The translations under genes were made by a program, and so were the position numbers. Below the pieces are notes generated by a model. That model was not told the DNA's origin. It saw only the letters and a program-made list of their open reading frames with translations, and ran no database searches. From Frigidibacter mobilis (GTDB taxonomy: Bacteria > Pseudomonadota > Alphaproteobacteria > Rhodobacterales > Rhodobacteraceae), in the NCBI RefSeq assembly GCF_001620265.1, contig NZ_CP012661.1, positions 3,286,001 to 3,350,000 on the forward strand: 64,000 nucleotides of DNA, written 5' to 3'. Below are positions 46,484 to 54,978 of the stretch, one piece after another. Numbering within the stretch: the stretch's first letter is position 1; each line of letters opens with the position of its first letter.

Positions 46484-47395
46484 TCAGCCCTTGCGGTTGG
46501 CCTTGAACCAGTCGCGCATGTCGATGATCCACTGGTAGCGGTCGTGGTTCACCTCGGCATAACCCTGCTGGGTCGAGTCTGCGCCGCCAGTCATTTCCTT
46601 GAATGCCTCGGGGGCTGCGGTCGGGGCGGCCATGACGGCGGCCTTCATGTCGTCGATCAGGCCCTGCGGCAGGTTGGCGCGCGCAGTGAAGGGGCCGGAG
46701 GTGATCTCGGGGCTGGTCCAGATCACGCAGACCTCGCCTTCCTTGATCATGCCCTTGGTTTCCATCCGCTGCGGGATACCGTTCTTCTCGTTGTTGATAT
46801 AGGTCGCAGCCGCATCGAACTGGCCGTTCGCCACACCGGCGACGCCAGCTTCATGGCTGCCCGAGAACGGGATGGCGGCGAAGAATTCCTCCGGCTGATA
46901 GCCCTGCTGCACCAGGTTGTAATAGGGCACGTTGTAGCCCGAGGTGCTGTCGGGATCGGCGAAGGCCAGGGTCTTGCCCTTCAGGTCATCGACAGACTTC
47001 AGGCCCGAGTCGCAGCGCACGACGAGAACGCTGTAATAGCCGGTCGAGCCGTCGTTCTGCAGCGAGGTCAGCAGCGGGATCACGCCGCCTTCGGTTTCGG
47101 TATAGGCGGCGGCATAGGCCGAGGAACCGAGGAACGAGAACTCGATCTGATCGGCGGCCAGCGCCTGGATCACGCCATCGTAGTTGCCGGCGGTGAAGAT
47201 CTCGACATCCACGCCCAGGGTCTTTTCCAGATAGTTCTGGAAGGGGGTGTAACGCGCGACGCGGTCGGATTCGTTCTCGCCCGACAGGACGCCGAAGCGG
47301 ACGATGCGGTAGTCGGTTTTCCAGTCCTGGGCGATGGCGGGCAGCGCGATCAGGGCGGCAAGGGCGGCAAGGGCGGGCTTGGCAAGCAGACGCAT
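46484..47395 (-). CDS. phnD: phosphonate ABC transporter substrate-binding protein
   Basis: A 303-aa periplasmic receptor: signal peptide (MRLLAKPALAALAALIALPA), then YRIVRFGVLSGENESDRVAR, FTAGNYDGVIQALAADQIEF, the PhnD core KTLAFADPDSTSGYNVPYY and IPFSGSHEAGVAGVANGQFD, and VIWTSPEITSGPFTAR. It binds phosphonate in the cleft around the STSGY segment. Second gene of the phnCDEE operon. Confidence 0.94.
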   Translation of the reverse strand: MRLLAKPALAALAALIALPAIAQDWKTDYRIVRFGVLSGENESDRVARYTPFQNYLEKTLGVDVEIFTAGNYDGVIQALAADQIEFSFLGSSAYAAAYTETEGGVIPLLTSLQNDGSTGYYSVLVVRCDSGLKSVDDLKGKTLAFADPDSTSGYNVPYYNLVQQGYQPEEFFAAIPFSGSHEAGVAGVANGQFDAAATYINNEKNGIPQRMETKGMIKEGEVCVIWTSPEITSGPFTARANLPQGLIDDMKAAVMAAPTAAPEAFKEMTGGADSTQQGYAEVNHDRYQWIIDMRDWFKANRKG

Positions 47396-47433
47396 GGGAA
47401 GGCTCCGGTTACAGGTGAAAAATCTGGGAAGGG

Positions 47434-48249
47434 TCAGGCAGGTTGCCGGGCCCGCGCGGGGGCCGCGGCCGTGGAGGTGACGGCCTCGTTGAACTCGGTC
47501 AGGCCCTCGCTGCCGTAGATATCGCGCACGACGTCGTCGGTCAGTTGACGGGGGGTACCATCAAAGAAGACCCGGCCATCGCGCATGGCGATGATGCGAT
47601 CGCAATAGGCGCGGGCGGTATCCAGCGTGTGCAGGTTCACCAGCACGGTGATCCCGTCATCGCGGTTGATGCTGCGCAGCGCCTCCATCACGCGGGTGGC
47701 GTTGCCGGGATCGAGGCTGGCGATGGGTTCGTCCGCCAGCATGATCCGCGGGTTCTGCACCAGCGCGCGGGCAATCGCCACGCGCTGCTGCTGGCCGCCC
47801 GACAATGTTCCTGCCCGCTGCAGCGCTTGCGGGGCCAGTTCCAGACGGTCCAGCGCGCGAATGGCAATCGCGCGCTCGGCATCGGTGAACTGCATGGCCA
47901 TCGACGTCAGGAAGCCATGATCCGACAGGCGGCCGACCAGCACGTTGGTCAGGACATCCAGCCGCTCCACCAGATTGAACTGCTGGAAGATCATCGCGCA
48001 ATCGCGCCGCCAATGGCGCAGGTCGCGGCCCCGAAGGCCCGTGACATCCATATTGCCGAAGGTGATCTTGCCTTCGGTCGGGTCGATCAGCCGGTTTATC
48101 AGGCGAAGCAGGGTGGACTTCCCGGCACCTGAGCGGCCGATCACGCCCACGAACTGGCCGGGGCGTATATCAAGGGAAACGGCATCCACCGCACGGGTGG
48201 ACCCGAAGCTGCGGCCAAGGCCGGAGAGGGAAAGGATGTGCTGTTCCAT
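47434..48249 (-). CDS. phnC: phosphonate ABC transporter ATP-binding protein
   Basis: A 271-aa ATPase with Walker [10 protein letters not shown], the PhnC-typical [19 protein letters not shown], signature [15 protein letters not shown], Walker [14 protein letters not shown] and switch VNLHTLDTA. The ATG at 48249 was chosen on family length; the frame is open to 48474 through DNA that contains a Pho-box-like site, so it is unlikely to be coding. First gene of the minus-strand operon. Confidence 0.93.
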   Translation of the reverse strand: MEQHILSLSGLGRSFGSTRAVDAVSLDIRPGQFVGVIGRSGAGKSTLLRLINRLIDPTEGKITFGNMDVTGLRGRDLRHWRRDCAMIFQQFNLVERLDVLTNVLVGRLSDHGFLTSMAMQFTDAERAIAIRALDRLELAPQALQRAGTLSGGQQQRVAIARALVQNPRIMLADEPIASLDPGNATRVMEALRSINRDDGITVLVNLHTLDTARAYCDRIIAMRDGRVFFDGTPRQLTDDVVRDIYGSEGLTEFNEAVTSTAAAPARARQPA

Positions 48250-48316
48250 GCCGGCGGTTGTGGCCGGTTCTTGCGACGCGGCGACATCATCCGAATGAAT
48301 ATTCCGCGCCACTTTC

Positions 48317-48334
48317 TTGACGGATCCGTGACAA
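48317..48334 (-). promoter_or_regulatory. Pho-box-like site upstream of phnC
   Basis: On the minus strand the 18-mer reads TTGTCACGGATCCGTCAA: two TGTCA/CGTCA half-sites 11 bp apart, as in the PhoB consensus (CTGTCAT, 4 nt, CTGTCAC). It ends about 68 bp upstream of the phnC start. Several positions deviate, so it is a candidate only. Confidence 0.45.
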
Positions 48335-48529
48335 ACATCAGAGAAAACCGCGCATTTCCAATGCCTTTTGCTCAATTTCCCGTTATTTCCGCCGCGCGGC
48401 CACCAAAGCCTGCGCCATCTTGTCCAGCAGATAACGGCGCCATCGCTATGGGCGCTGCGGGCGGTAACCGCCAATGCCCCATGTGCTCAAGGACTTGACG
48501 GACGGATGAACCGGGCGGCCAGCCCGCAA

Positions 48530-48547
48530 TTGTCATCTATCCGTCAC
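48530..48547 (+). promoter_or_regulatory. Pho-box-like site upstream of the second phosphonate operon
   Basis: TTGTCATCTATCCGTCAC matches the PhoB consensus at about 15 of 18 positions, with the two direct half-sites at the correct 11-bp phase. It lies 93 bp upstream of the second phnD start, a suitable distance for PhoB activation under phosphate starvation. Confidence 0.6.
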
Positions 48548-48640
48548 ATCCCTGCGATGTGAAGTTCATGGCGCGGTCTGACAGCTGTCACCCGGCGCGG
48601 ATAGAAATCATCCGAACCAATCCTCACCGGAGCGACTGAC

Positions 48641-49513
48641 ATGACCCTGAAGTCCCTGATGCTCGGCACCGCCTTCGCCATGGTTGGTGCCACCGTCGCC
48701 ACTGCCGAAACCTGGAGCATCGCCGTGACGGACGTCGAGGGCCTCGAGCGGCTGCAGTCCGAATGGGGCCCGTTCAAGGCCGCGCTCGAAGCGGCGACGG
48801 GCGAAACCTTCGAATTCTTCCCCGTTTCCTCGCGCACGGCGTCGGCCGAGGCGCTGCGCGGCGAGACGATCGACTTCGTCATCACCGGCCCGGCTGAATA
48901 CATCGTCATCAACACCCTGACCAAGGCCATCCCGCTGATCGGCTTTGGTCGCCCCGACTATCGCTGCGCCATCATCGTGCGCGCCGATGCCGGCATCGAC
49001 CGCATGGCAGACCTCAAGGGCAAGAAGGTCGCGTTCGGCGACATCGGCTCTACCTCGAACATGCTGTGCCCGATGCAGTTGATGGCCGATTATGGCGTTG
49101 ACCCGGTCAATGACATCGACAAGGTCCACACCGCCCGCAACATCGCGCATGAAGCGCTGAAGGCCGGCGACGTGGCAGCCATCGGCATCAACGAAGGCAG
49201 CTGGATATCTTCGGCCCGCAACAAGGACACCTCGGTTCCCTACGGCTTCTTCAAGGTGCTGGCGCGCTCGGGCGATCTGCCCAACGACATGCTGCTGGCC
49301 GGGGCGCATGTTCCCGCCGAGATTCAGGCGCTGGTGCGCGACAGAATCATCGCCAACAAGGCCGACATCATCACCGCCATCACCGCGCATGAGGAGAACG
49401 GCAAGTACATCGGCATGGATCTGGTGACGATCGAGGATGCCAGCTACGATGTCGTGCGCGCCATGTACACCACGGCAGGCTACCCGCAATTCGACAAGTT
49501 CCTCGGGGAATGA
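48641..49513 (+). CDS. PhnD-like periplasmic binding protein of a second phosphonate/organophosphate importer
   Basis: A 290-aa receptor of the PhnD/SsuA fold, signal peptide MTLKSLMLGTAFAMVGATVA. Core segments are FFPVSSRTASAEALRGETID, DFVITGPAEYIVINT, KKVAFGDIGSTSNMLCPMQL (the ST-S binding loop) and AIGINEGSWISSARNKD. It is clearly different from the phnD on the other strand, so it probably binds another phosphorus compound. It starts the plus-strand operon, behind a GGAG site and a Pho-box-like element. Confidence 0.85.
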   Translation: MTLKSLMLGTAFAMVGATVATAETWSIAVTDVEGLERLQSEWGPFKAALEAATGETFEFFPVSSRTASAEALRGETIDFVITGPAEYIVINTLTKAIPLIGFGRPDYRCAIIVRADAGIDRMADLKGKKVAFGDIGSTSNMLCPMQLMADYGVDPVNDIDKVHTARNIAHEALKAGDVAAIGINEGSWISSARNKDTSVPYGFFKVLARSGDLPNDMLLAGAHVPAEIQALVRDRIIANKADIITAITAHEENGKYIGMDLVTIEDASYDVVRAMYTTAGYPQFDKFLGE

Positions 49514-49516
49514 CCG

Positions 49517-50309
49517 GTGCCGCTTGATCGCCCGGAACTCCAGGCAAAGCCGGCGGACGCCAGCCTGCAGGTCATCGACCTGCAGGCTGGCGGGCTGGCC
49601 AAGCGCTTTGGCGCCGCGCCGCCGGTGTTCGCCGGCCTGGACTTCGCCATCCGGCGGGGGGAATGCGTGGCTCTGGTCGGGGCGAACGGCACCGGCAAAT
49701 CCACCCTGCTGCGCTGCTGCCTGGGCCTGATCGCCCCGATGCCGGGCAGGTTTCGCTGCTGGGGCAAACGATGGCCACGCTTGACGGCGCGGCGCGGCGG
49801 GCCCTGCGCGGACGCACCGGGCTGGTCGGGCAAAAGCACAACCTGGTGCCGCGCCTGAGCGTGCTCTCCAACGTGATCCACGGGCTTCTGGGCAACACTC
49901 GGGCCCGCGCTACTGGATGCAGGCACTGGCCCCGGCCGAGGCGCGCGCCGCAGCGATGGCCGCGCTTGGCAAGGTCGGGCTCGCAGACCTCGCCCTGCGC
50001 CGGGCCGAGCAGCTGTCGGGCGGGCAAAGCCAGCGCGTGGCGATCGCCCGCGCACTGGTTGGCAAGCCGCGCTTTCTGGTCGCCGACGAGCCCTGTGCCT
50101 CGCTCGATCCGCAGGCGGGCGAAGAGGTGATGGCGCTGTTCATGTCGCTGGTTAAGCGCGAGGGGGTGACGGTCCTGTTCACCTCGCACAACGTGCAGCA
50201 CGCGCTCAGTTACGGCGACCGGATCCTGGGGCTGCAAGGGGGCCGGATCGCTATCGACGCACCCTCGGCGGCCGTATCCTCAACGGAAATGGCCCAGCTC
50301 TATGGTTGA
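49517..50309 (+). pseudogene. ABC transporter ATPase of the second importer (PhnC-like), two frameshifts as written
   Basis: The ATP-binding subunit. The first segment has LAKRFGAAPPVFAGLDFAIR and Walker A GANGTGKST; the middle has SLLGQTMATLDGAARRALRG and the PhnC-like VGQKHNLVPRLSVLSNVIHG; the last has signature [15 protein letters not shown], Walker B FLVADEPCASLDP and TSHNVQHA. Breaks at the CCCC run 49734-49737 and the GGG run 49901-49903 are each repaired by one added base, giving about 264 aa with all catalytic motifs. GTG start 4 bp after phnD; the end overlaps the permease ATG. Probably intact in the organism. Confidence 0.82.
49559..49591 (+). other. perfect 15-bp inverted repeat at the start of the second importer ATPase gene
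   Basis: GCCAGCCTGCAGGTC (49559-49573) pairs without mismatch with GACCTGCAGGCTGGC (49577-49591) over a 3-nt loop. It is 45 bp after the phnD-like stop and within the first 25 codons of the ATPase. Such hairpins after binding-protein genes usually protect the upstream mRNA and lower downstream expression; here it would do so inside coding sequence. Confidence 0.7.
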
Positions 50310-51108
50310 TCCCGCACAGACCCCGCCGCATCGGTTCAGCCGCCCCGGCGCGCTGAGCTTTGTCAGCTATGTCCTTGCCGCCCTCCTGATCCTGTGGTCG
50401 TTCGAAGGCGCGGGCTGGTCGGTCGACCGGCTCTTGTCCTCGCCGCCGAAACTTGCGGATTTCTTCTCGCGCGCCTGGCCGCCTTCGACCCACAACCTGG
50501 ATCGCCTGGCCTGGAAGATGGTGGAAACCCTGCAGATCGCCGTTGCAGGGGCGGCCATCGGGATTGTCCTGTCACTACCGGTCGCGCTTCTGGCCGCGCG
50601 CGGGGTGCTGGTCGGGCGCGGCCTCAACCTTGCGGTACGCGTCGTGCTGGGGTTCATCCGCGCGGTGCCCGATCTGGCCTGGGCGCTGGTATTCGTGGTC
50701 GCCGTCGGGCTGGGGCCGTTTGCCGGGATGCTGGCCATCGCCATCGACACCCTGGGCTATTGCGGCCGTTTCTTCGCCGATGACATGGAAAACACCGATC
50801 CGGGCCCGGCAGAGGCGCTGATGGCCACCGGCGCGCGGCGTATCGACATTGCGGCCGGCGCGGTCATTCCCGCAGCCCTTCCCGCCTTCGTGTCGACCTC
50901 GCTGTTCGGCCTGGAAAAGGCGGTGCGCGCCTCGACCATCCTTGGCCTTGTCGGCGCAGGCGGGATCGGGATCGAGCTGAAGGTGGGCTTTGATCTTTTC
51001 GATTACCCGACAGCACTGACCGTGATCCTGATGATCGCGGCGGTGGTGATCGGGGTGGAACAAGTCGGCGCAGTTCTGCGCCAGAAACTCATGGGACCGG
51101 GACGATGA
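50302..51108 (+). CDS. ABC permease of the second importer (PhnE-like)
   Basis: A 268-aa single PhnE-type permease with helices around LSFVSYVLAALLILWSF and VETLQIAVAGAAIGIVLSL, the EAA-like loop MENTDPGPAEALMATGARR, and VRASTILGLVGAGGIGIEL. Only one PhnE is present here, against two in the other operon. Overlaps the genes on both sides by 8 and 4 bp. Confidence 0.9.
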   Translation: MVDPAQTPPHRFSRPGALSFVSYVLAALLILWSFEGAGWSVDRLLSSPPKLADFFSRAWPPSTHNLDRLAWKMVETLQIAVAGAAIGIVLSLPVALLAARGVLVGRGLNLAVRVVLGFIRAVPDLAWALVFVVAVGLGPFAGMLAIAIDTLGYCGRFFADDMENTDPGPAEALMATGARRIDIAAGAVIPAALPAFVSTSLFGLEKAVRASTILGLVGAGGIGIELKVGFDLFDYPTALTVILMIAAVVIGVEQVGAVLRQKLMGPGR

Positions 51109-51761
51109 AGACAGATACCGCACATCAGTATTGGGGCACCGAATGGGCCCAGGCCGATGGCAGCTCCAAATGGGAGCGCCCCGAAGGCGAGGTGATGGAG
51201 TTTGCCCAAACCCTGCCCGCGGGTGCCAGCGTGCTGGACCTGGGCGCAGGCGTCGGGCGCCATGCGCTTGCGCTGGCGCGGCAAGGCTTCAGCGTTGCGG
51301 CCCTCGACGCGGCGCCCGAGGGCATCGCCGAGATCGACCGCATCGCAGCGGCCGAGGGGCTGACCCTCGACGCCCGCGTCGGCATGATGACCGAGTTGCC
51401 CTTCGCGGACGGCTCCTTCGACCATGTGCTGTCGTGGAACGTGATCTACCACGGCGACGAAGAGGTACTGCGCAGCACCATTGCCGAGATTGCCCGCGTG
51501 CTGAAGCCGGGCGGCACCTTCCTTGGCACCATGCTGTCGGCCCGCCGCGTGCCGGTCGAACGGGCCAAGGCCCCGGGCCGTGAAATCTCGCGCAATACCT
51601 GGGTGTTCGAGGGACCGGGCGACAAGATCCACCCGCACTACTTCTGCACCGGGCGCGATCTGCTGGATCTGTTCTCGGCCTTCGAGGTCTTCAAGCTGGA
51701 GGACCGCGAGCACGAAACCCCCGGATCGTGGCACTGGCATCTGGTGATGGAGCGGCTGTGA
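51105..51761 (+). CDS. class I SAM-dependent methyltransferase in the second phosphonate operon
   Basis: A 218-aa methyltransferase with motif I VLDLGAGVGRHALALA, the acidic residue in VAALDAAPEGI, motif II-type FDHVLSWNVIYHGDEEVL and motif III IARVLKPGGTFLGTML. The N-terminus YWGTEWAQADGSSKWERPEG and the C-terminus SWHWHLVMERL are not diagnostic. It is translationally coupled to the permease gene (4-bp overlap) and to the PhnM-like gene after it, so its substrate is probably the imported compound or a breakdown product. I know no characterised pathway with this enzyme at this position. Confidence 0.82.
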   Translation: MKTDTAHQYWGTEWAQADGSSKWERPEGEVMEFAQTLPAGASVLDLGAGVGRHALALARQGFSVAALDAAPEGIAEIDRIAAAEGLTLDARVGMMTELPFADGSFDHVLSWNVIYHGDEEVLRSTIAEIARVLKPGGTFLGTMLSARRVPVERAKAPGREISRNTWVFEGPGDKIHPHYFCTGRDLLDLFSAFEVFKLEDREHETPGSWHWHLVMERL

Positions 51762-52975
51762 TGGCCGCTTTCCTGATCGAAGGCGCAACTGTCCTGCTGC
51801 CCGACCGTCTCGCACAGGTTTCGCTGCGGATCGAGAACGGGGTGATTGCCGCGCTGGACGGCCCGCGTGGCGACGCGCAGGTGATCGACGCACGCGGCAT
51901 GATCCTGGCGCCCGCCCTGGTGGATATCCACGGCGACGCCTTTGAACGGCAGCTGATGCCGCGCCCCGGCGTGATGTTCGACACCGAGGCGGCCCTGCTG
52001 GAAACCGACCGGCAACTGGCGGCCAATGGCATCGCCACCGCCTATCACGCACTGACGCTCAGCTGGGAGCCGGGCCTGCGCTCGGTCGCCATCGGGCGCG
52101 AGGTGGTGCAGGCGCTGGCCGCCCTCGCCCCGCGCCTGACGGTCGAGAACCGCGTGCAGCTGCGCTGGGAAACCTTCTGCTTCGAGGCCCTGCCGCTGAT
52201 CGACATGGCTCTTGCAGGCCCGCTGTTGCCCGCGCTGGCCTTCAACGACCACACGACGATGGGCCTGCTTCACCCGTCATGCCCCCTGCAGACCCGGCCC
52301 TTCGACCATGATCCCGCCCTGCCGGTGGTGGATATGGACAGCCCGGCCTTTGCCGCCAAGATGGACTCGCGCGCCAAGCGGTCTGGCATGAAGGTGGCCG
52401 ATTTCATCGCCTTGATGCGCAAAATGTGGCAGCGCCGGCCAGAGGTTCCCTCGGTGATCGCCGAGGCCGGGGCCCGCGCACGGGCGGCGGGTTCGCCGAT
52501 GCTCAGCCATGATGACAGCCAGCCCGAGACCCGCGATTTCTACCGCGGCCACGGCGCCCGGATATCGGAGTTCCCGATGAACCTGGCGGTGATCGAGGCG
52601 GCCCGGGAGGCCGGCGACTGGATCGTGCTGGGTGCCCCCAACGCGGCGCGGGGCGGCAGCCACCTCGGCTCGCCGGGGGCGGCGGAGATGGTGGCGGCCG
52701 GGCTCTGCGATATCCTCGCGTCGGATTACTACTACCCCGCGATGCTGGCCGCCGTGGCGCGGCTGCAGGCTGACGGGGTCGGCCGGTTGCCCGAGCTGTG
52801 GAAGCTGGTCTCCACCAATCCGGCCGCCGCGCTTGGCCTTGCCGACCGTGGCGAGATCGCCCTTGGCCGCCGCGCCGATCTGGTGCTGGTCGACTGGCCC
52901 GAAGGCCATGCACCGGTCATCCGGCACTGTCTTGTCGGGGGCCGTGCCGCCTATGGCGCGATTGCGGCGGGCTAG
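51761..52975 (+). CDS. PhnM-like amidohydrolase, HGD type (second operon, first copy)
   Basis: A 404-aa amidohydrolase related to PhnM, which removes pyrophosphate from alpha-D-ribose-1-phosphonate-5-triphosphate. Visible are LAPALVDIHGDAFERQLMPR (metal-binding H-G-D instead of the usual H-T-D), ALAFNDHTTMGLLHP in place of the MDHTPGQ motif, MLSHDDSQPETRDFY, ISEFPMNLAVIEAA, VLGAPNAARGGSHLG, ILASDYYYPAML. The family fold is complete, but the DHTPGQGQ segment is strongly changed, pointing to another substrate. The ATG overlaps the methyltransferase stop. Confidence 0.82.
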   Translation: MAAFLIEGATVLLPDRLAQVSLRIENGVIAALDGPRGDAQVIDARGMILAPALVDIHGDAFERQLMPRPGVMFDTEAALLETDRQLAANGIATAYHALTLSWEPGLRSVAIGREVVQALAALAPRLTVENRVQLRWETFCFEALPLIDMALAGPLLPALAFNDHTTMGLLHPSCPLQTRPFDHDPALPVVDMDSPAFAAKMDSRAKRSGMKVADFIALMRKMWQRRPEVPSVIAEAGARARAAGSPMLSHDDSQPETRDFYRGHGARISEFPMNLAVIEAAREAGDWIVLGAPNAARGGSHLGSPGAAEMVAAGLCDILASDYYYPAMLAAVARLQADGVGRLPELWKLVSTNPAAALGLADRGEIALGRRADLVLVDWPEGHAPVIRHCLVGGRAAYGAIAAG

Positions 52976-52978
52976 GTC

Positions 52979-53773
52979 ATGCGCGAAGAGGCGGATCGCT
53001 TTGACGGCTTGGCCGAGAGCTACGAAATGCACCGCCCCGGCTATCCGGCAGCGGCATTCCAGGCCCTTGCCGCGGACCTGCGCTGCGCAACCCGGGTGGC
53101 CGTCGATGTGGGCGCCGGGCCGGGAAACTCCACCGCCTCGCTGCGCGCTGCCCTTGGCCCGGACTGGCGCTTCATCGCCGTGGAGCCCGGCCGCGACATG
53201 CGGCGCGTGCTGTCGCGCCGGTTCTCGGCCGCGCCCGAAGTTCAAGTCGTCGATGCCACCGCCGAAGACATGCATCTGCCCAAGGGTGTGGCGGGACTGG
53301 TCGTGGCCTGCACGGCCTTTCACTGGTTCGATGCGCCGCGCTTCTATGCCGAGGCCGCGCGGGTTCTGGCCCCCGGCGGTGTGCTGGCGATCATCCGCAA
53401 CCGCCGCAAACCGCTGCCGGTGCTGCAGGCCTTCGACCGTTACATCGAAGAGCACTCGGCCGAGACCAAGGACCTGGCGCGGCGCGAGGCCCGCAAGGAG
53501 CCGGTGCTGCGCGACCTGGCGAAGGTGCCGGGGTTCATGGCGGCGCGGTCCTGCACCTATACCTGGTCCAGCCAGGTCACGGCGCGGGGCCTGATCGACC
53601 TTTACCTGACCCGGTCCACCCTGTGGGGCGTGGTCCGGCGCGTGGGCCTGTCACGGGTGATGACCGACCTGACCGCAATCTGCGCCGATCTGGGGCTGCA
53701 GGACAGCCCGGTCGGAATCGACTGGGAAACCACAGCAAAATGGGCCCGCAAACACACCGAAGGAGGGATCTGA
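52979..53773 (+). CDS. class I SAM-dependent methyltransferase (trans-aconitate methyltransferase-like)
   Basis: A 264-aa methyltransferase. It has the N-terminus FDGLAESYEMHRPGYPA, motif I VAVDVGAGPGNSTASLRAAL, FIAVEPGRDMRRVL, the tell-tale VACTAFHWFDAPRFYAEAAR and LAPGGVLAIIRN, which fit the Tam/YafE group. It is unlike the first methyltransferase of the operon. It lies 3 bp after one PhnM-like gene and overlaps the next, so two hydrolase/methyltransferase pairs alternate here. Confidence 0.82.
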   Translation: MREEADRFDGLAESYEMHRPGYPAAAFQALAADLRCATRVAVDVGAGPGNSTASLRAALGPDWRFIAVEPGRDMRRVLSRRFSAAPEVQVVDATAEDMHLPKGVAGLVVACTAFHWFDAPRFYAEAARVLAPGGVLAIIRNRRKPLPVLQAFDRYIEEHSAETKDLARREARKEPVLRDLAKVPGFMAARSCTYTWSSQVTARGLIDLYLTRSTLWGVVRRVGLSRVMTDLTAICADLGLQDSPVGIDWETTAKWARKHTEGGI

Positions 53774-54928
53774 TGCTGGATCGCAACGCCACCGAATTTA
53801 CCCTTGCACAGGCGCGCATCGTCACCCCGGCCGGGATGATCGAGGGCGCGGTCGATGTCGAGGACGGCCTGATCGCCGCGATCCGCCCCTGCGCTGCGCC
53901 GGTGGGCGCATCAGACCTTGGCGGGGACTTCCTGATCCCGGGCATTGTCGATGTGCATACCGACCATGTCGAGGCGCATGTCTTTCCGCGCGCCGGCGTG
54001 CAGTGGAATTTCCTGAACGCACTGATGGCACATGATGCGGTGGTGATCGCGGGCGGAACCACGACGGTGCTGGACAGCCTGTGTGTCGGCGCCTCGATGA
54101 AGCGCCCCGAGCGGCGCGACCTGCTGGTGCCGCTGGTGGCAGCGCTGGAGCAAGGCCGGACCGAGGGCTTGTTTCGCGCCGATCACCTGCTGCACCTGCG
54201 CTGCGAGATCTGCGACCCGGACACGGTTCCCCTGACCGATGCCACCATCGCCAGCCCGCTCGTGCGGCTTGTCTCGGTGATGGACCATACCCCCGGCGAC
54301 CGGCAAAGCCTCGACACCGAGCGCTGGCTTGGCCGGATGGCCAAGGACATGGCGCTGGAGCTGACCGAGGCCCGCGCCGCAATGGCAGAGCTGCTGGACC
54401 GCTCGGCCCTCGTCGGGGCCGAGGTGCGCGCCCATGTGGTCGCCCGGGCGCGAACCGCGGGCCTGCCGTTGATGAGCCATGATGACCGCACCCCGCGCAG
54501 GTCGACCAGGCGCGGGCCGAGGGGCGACAGTGTCCGAATTCCCGACCACGCTGGAGGCTGCGGCCCATGCCCGCGCGCTGGGGCTTTCCATCGTCATGGG
54601 CGCGCCCAACCTGCTGCGCGGCGGGTCGCAATCGGGCAATGTCTCGCTGCGGACTCTGCTGGAGGCGGATCTGTGCGATGTGCTGTCCTCCGACTACATC
54701 CCGCGCAGCCCGCTGGACGCCGCCTTTGCCATCGGCTTTGACGCCAGCCTGCCGCAAGATCTGGCCCGCGCCATCTCGATGGTCACCGAAGCGCCCGCGC
54801 GACTGGCCGGACTGGCAGACCGGGGCCGGATCGCCCCGGGCCTTCGCGCCGATCTGGTGCAGGTGCGCCGGAGCGGCGCGCATAATCACGTGGTTGCCGT
54901 CTGGCGCGAAGGACGGCGCGTCTACTAG
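53773..54928 (+). pseudogene. phnM: PhnM-like phosphonate triphosphate diphosphatase, canonical H-T-D type, two frameshifts as written
   Basis: Of the three PhnM-like genes this is closest to E. coli PhnM: IPGIVDVHTDHVEAHVFPR, LMAHDAVVIAGGTTTVLDS, RADHLLHLRCEICDPDTVPL, VSVMDHTPGDRQSLD, LMSHDDRTP, then (new frame) VSEFPTTLEAAAHARALG, VMGAPNLLRGGSQSGN, DVLSSDYIPRSPLDAAF. The frame breaks at CCCC 54491-54494 and GGGG 54521-54524 are each repaired by one added base, with AQVDQARAEGAT reading between them. Full length about 385 aa. Probably intact in the organism. Confidence 0.85.
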
Positions 54929-54978
54929 CACCGACCCTGGGCCCATACGGCGCCGGGAAATGAAAGGACCCCCCAGCA

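Larger units (their letters stand above)
48250..48640. other. divergent control region between two phosphonate operons
   Basis: A 391-bp spacer separating phnC (minus) from the second phnD (plus). It contains one good and one weaker Pho-box-like sequence, each pointing to its own operon (listed separately), and a palindromic GACAGCTGTC at 48579-48588. No gene is supported here. It is less GC-rich than the genes, as expected for promoters. Confidence 0.6.
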
